Part shown: piece after piece, positions 5,144-7,058 of the stretch
Layout: each line of letters opens with the position of its first letter
How positions within the stretch are numbered: the first letter of the stretch is position 1
The notes under the pieces: model-generated
Databases searched by the model: none
Told to the model about the DNA's origin: nothing
The model's input: only the letters and a program-made list of their open reading frames with translations
Source of the DNA: Chitinispirillaceae bacterium
Lineage (GTDB): Bacteria; Fibrobacterota; Chitinivibrionia; Chitinivibrionales; Chitinispirillaceae
Assembly (NCBI GenBank): GCA_016926315.1
Contig: JAFGOU010000345.1
Location: forward strand, 1 to 7,058
DNA length: 7,058 nt
Reading direction: 5' to 3'
Translations under genes and position numbers: made by a program

Positions 5144-6766
5144 ATGAAAACAGTCTGTCGTTTACTTTTTGTAATCACTCTTCTGCTTGCGCCGGTATCT
5201 CTTTTCGCCTCCGGATCCGTCACACCCGCGGACAGGGGGCAAACGATACTCGACGCCCTCAAGGCAGGACAGCCTGATGCGGCCTTTGCCCGCCTGGAAC
5301 GGGCTGCCGCTCAGGGTCTTCCCGACGACAGTTTGTATTATCTGTGGGCGGAGGTTCATATCGCGCAGGGATTCCTCGATACCGCGCTGGCGCTCTCCAT
5401 TGCCGCGGCGCGCAATGATCGCGGCACGCTCTCCGGCGCCATCCTTGCCCAGCAACACGGCATTTATTCGGCACTGGGCATGAAGGATGAGGCGGCCAGG
5501 CTTCTCGATACCATCATGCAGCAGACGCCGGTTGTTTTTAACCCCATCCCTACCATATCAATCACCGGCTGGGGCGGGCTGAACCAGCGCAACAGCATTC
5601 CGGGTAATCCTTATCCGTTTATCAACACATCGGTGGATCTTGATGAGGTCACCAACAAGGGCGCGGACATCGCCGCGTCGTCCACGTGGTATATTCCGCT
5701 TCGCAACGGCATGGTGCTGGCGCCGGCGCTGACCTATAATTTTACCAACGGTGTCGAACGGACCGAATTCACGCGTGACTCCCTCAACCACGCGTTCGGT
5801 GTGTCGCTCGACCTTAAAAACATCTGGCGCCGTTTTTCGCTCGGTCTCGCACCACAGTATCGGATCAGTTTGTACGGCGACCGTTCATGGGTCAATACCG
5901 CATCGCTCACCCGCAGCCGGCTTGACCGCGGGTCGCTGACCTACAGCTCCCTTGTCTATTCGATCGAGACCGGGTCGGACAACGCGATTCTGTACCAGAG
6001 CGTCTGGGGCATGCACTATCTGACCCGCAAACTCACGCCGCGGCTCGATCTGAATATCCTGCCGCTGGTCACCTGCTTTTTTACCGATGACCTTACCTCT
6101 TCGCATACGACGTCGATCATCTACATCGAAGACCCGAACGCCGATACGGTGAGGCACTATACCGACGCTTCGTGCACACGGCTGATCCCCCTGCCGGTGC
6201 CGATCAACGGGATTACGCAAATCCCGCTTCTCACCGCTTATCGCGTCGCCTCCGACAGGGAAACCTATTCAATGACCGCGCCGGAGAGCTATATCGGCAT
6301 AACGCCGGCAGTTGGCCTGGAACTGGCGCTTCCGTTCGGCTTCTCCATTGAAGGCACGGTCAAGGGTATGGTAAACTATTATCTCGGCAAGCATGAGTGG
6401 ACGACCTTCTCGGTCCCCGCTTCTCCATCGGCGTTCGAAGGAGGAACGTGGCTGGCGTATGCAACAAGCGACGGCAGGTACTATCTTGTTGAGGATATGA
6501 GAAACGTCCTGAACGCGGAAAAATACAGCGGCCCGTTCGACATCCGCCATTTTAAAAAACAGCGGATCGATTTCATGGCCGGCGGTGAACTGGTGCTGGA
6601 GCGCAGGTTCGGGAAACTCGGGACGCTCGGGTTGAATGCCTATATCAGAAAGTACCGCTCAACGCTCCAGAATGAATCGCCGGTCATTATGAAAGAGCTG
6701 TTCTATGGCGCAGGGGTGATGCTGCGTACCAGTTTTGGAGCGGCGCAACCGCTTTCCGCCTTATGA
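5144..6766 (+). CDS. Outer-membrane beta-barrel protein with an N-terminal TPR-like periplasmic domain
   Basis: A 540-aa protein from ATG 5144; an in-frame TTG at 5126 would add six residues but lies over the promoter. Residues 1-22 are a signal peptide (MKTVCR, Leu-rich core, LFA before Ser23). Residues about 27-128 form three TPR-like helix pairs (near 31-58, 63-95 and 97-128, the last with GMKDEAARLLDTIM). From about residue 136 the chain changes to alternating polar/hydrophobic strands, many flanked by aromatic residues (TISITGWGGL, MVLAPALTYNF, FSLGLAPQYRISLYG, SYIGITPAVGLELALPFGF, IEGTVKGMVNYYLG, GELVLERRFGKLGTLGLNAYIRKY). The last strand ends GVMLRTSF, a typical barrel beta-signal, followed by nine residues. 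This is the architecture of TPR/outer-membrane barrel proteins such as surface-lipoprotein modifiers, but I cannot name the family. The next gene encodes a TPR lipoprotein, so the pair may form one outer-membrane complex or transport unit. Confidence 0.85.
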   Translation: MKTVCRLLFVITLLLAPVSLFASGSVTPADRGQTILDALKAGQPDAAFARLERAAAQGLPDDSLYYLWAEVHIAQGFLDTALALSIAAARNDRGTLSGAILAQQHGIYSALGMKDEAARLLDTIMQQTPVVFNPIPTISITGWGGLNQRNSIPGNPYPFINTSVDLDEVTNKGADIAASSTWYIPLRNGMVLAPALTYNFTNGVERTEFTRDSLNHAFGVSLDLKNIWRRFSLGLAPQYRISLYGDRSWVNTASLTRSRLDRGSLTYSSLVYSIETGSDNAILYQSVWGMHYLTRKLTPRLDLNILPLVTCFFTDDLTSSHTTSIIYIEDPNADTVRHYTDASCTRLIPLPVPINGITQIPLLTAYRVASDRETYSMTAPESYIGITPAVGLELALPFGFSIEGTVKGMVNYYLGKHEWTTFSVPASPSAFEGGTWLAYATSDGRYYLVEDMRNVLNAEKYSGPFDIRHFKKQRIDFMAGGELVLERRFGKLGTLGLNAYIRKYRSTLQNESPVIMKELFYGAGVMLRTSFGAAQPLSAL

Positions 6767-6785
6767 AGGACAGGGGTGAATTTTG

Positions 6786-7058
6786 ATGCGAATAGGGGTC
6801 TTGCTGCGGCATGGACTTTTATGCGGCGCCTTGGCGCTGGCGGCGGTCGGTTGCGCGCCCTCTGACGTGGAAAAAGGCGCTGTATGCCTTCGCCTGGGCG
6901 ATCACGCCATGGCCAGGGAGTTTTTTACCAAAGCGCTTGCCGCCGATCCCCGGAATTTTGATGCGCGTCTGGGTCTGGGCAAGGCGCTCCTTCAGACTGC
7001 TGTTGACAATGCGAACGACACCATTGCCTGGCGCGAGGCGTGCCGGCAGATCGCGGCA
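6786..7058 (+). CDS. TPR lipoprotein, N-terminal part (cut by window edge)
   Basis: The frame is open from ATG 6786 to the edge (91 codons), with AGGGG 9 nt before the start. It lies 19 nt after the barrel gene stop and so is almost certainly in the same operon. Residues 1-22 form a lipoprotein signal ending AAVG before Cys23; Ala at -3 is acceptable though less usual than Leu. The mature N-terminus is CAPSDVEKG. Residues about 28-70 match a TPR unit (AVCLRLGDHAMAREFFTKAL, AADPRNFDARLGLGKALL), with the usual Gly, Ala, Phe and Asp-Pro pattern, and the rest begins a second helix pair. A membrane-anchored TPR protein next to a TPR/barrel protein suggests an adaptor or assembly partner at the outer membrane. 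Total length and any C-terminal domain are unknown. Confidence 0.85.
   Translation, partial: MRIGVLLRHGLLCGALALAAVGCAPSDVEKGAVCLRLGDHAMAREFFTKALAADPRNFDARLGLGKALLQTAVDNANDTIAWREACRQIAA

Overview
The window looks like chromosomal DNA of a Gram-negative bacterium. At least five of its six genes encode exported proteins: a large secreted or surface Ig-domain protein, two small periplasmic helical proteins, a small exported protein with a C-terminal YDPLGR...PAG tail, an outer-membrane barrel protein with a TPR-like N-terminus, and a TPR lipoprotein. The tail recalls T9SS-type C-terminal domains. Together with Big_5-like and FN3-like modules, this fits the Fibrobacterota (Chitinispirillia/Chitinivibrionia-type) or a related FCB lineage. 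That placement is inference from protein style. There are no rRNA, tRNA, transposase or CRISPR features and no housekeeping genes to anchor taxonomy.

Layout. Positions 1-2607 are one uninterrupted minus-strand reading frame of 869 codons that runs off the left edge. It has a signal peptide, an Ig-like domain, a carboxypeptidase-regulatory-like domain, two SbsA-type Ig domains, a central region with NTF2-like hints and an FN3-like segment. Its promoter (TTGACA-17-TACAAT) and Shine-Dalgarno site are clear. A divergent intergenic region (2608-2974) carries that promoter, several inverted repeats and a possible sigma-54 type -24/-12 element facing right.

The rightward block begins with a 139-aa secreted coiled-coil protein (2975-3394) closed by a strong hairpin terminator. 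A structured spacer follows, then a 127-aa secreted helical protein (3594-3977) and a 243-aa exported protein (4052-4783) that may share a transcript. Positions 4784-5143 hold no convincing gene. They contain a dispersed palindromic repeat of the GTCAyTCCGGCG type and a second large imperfect inverted repeat that runs into the promoter of the next operon. That operon starts with an apparently leaderless mRNA for a 540-aa TPR/beta-barrel protein (5144-6766), followed 19 nt later by a TPR lipoprotein cut by the right edge (6786-7058).

The genes read as cell-envelope and surface functions. The barrel and lipoprotein pair probably works as an outer-membrane unit. The two small helical proteins look like periplasmic helpers. 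No enzyme or defence system can be demonstrated. The most notable points are the large minus-strand gene with homopolymer tracts in its promoter spacer and signal sequence, the palindrome-rich intergenic regions, and the leaderless barrel operon.
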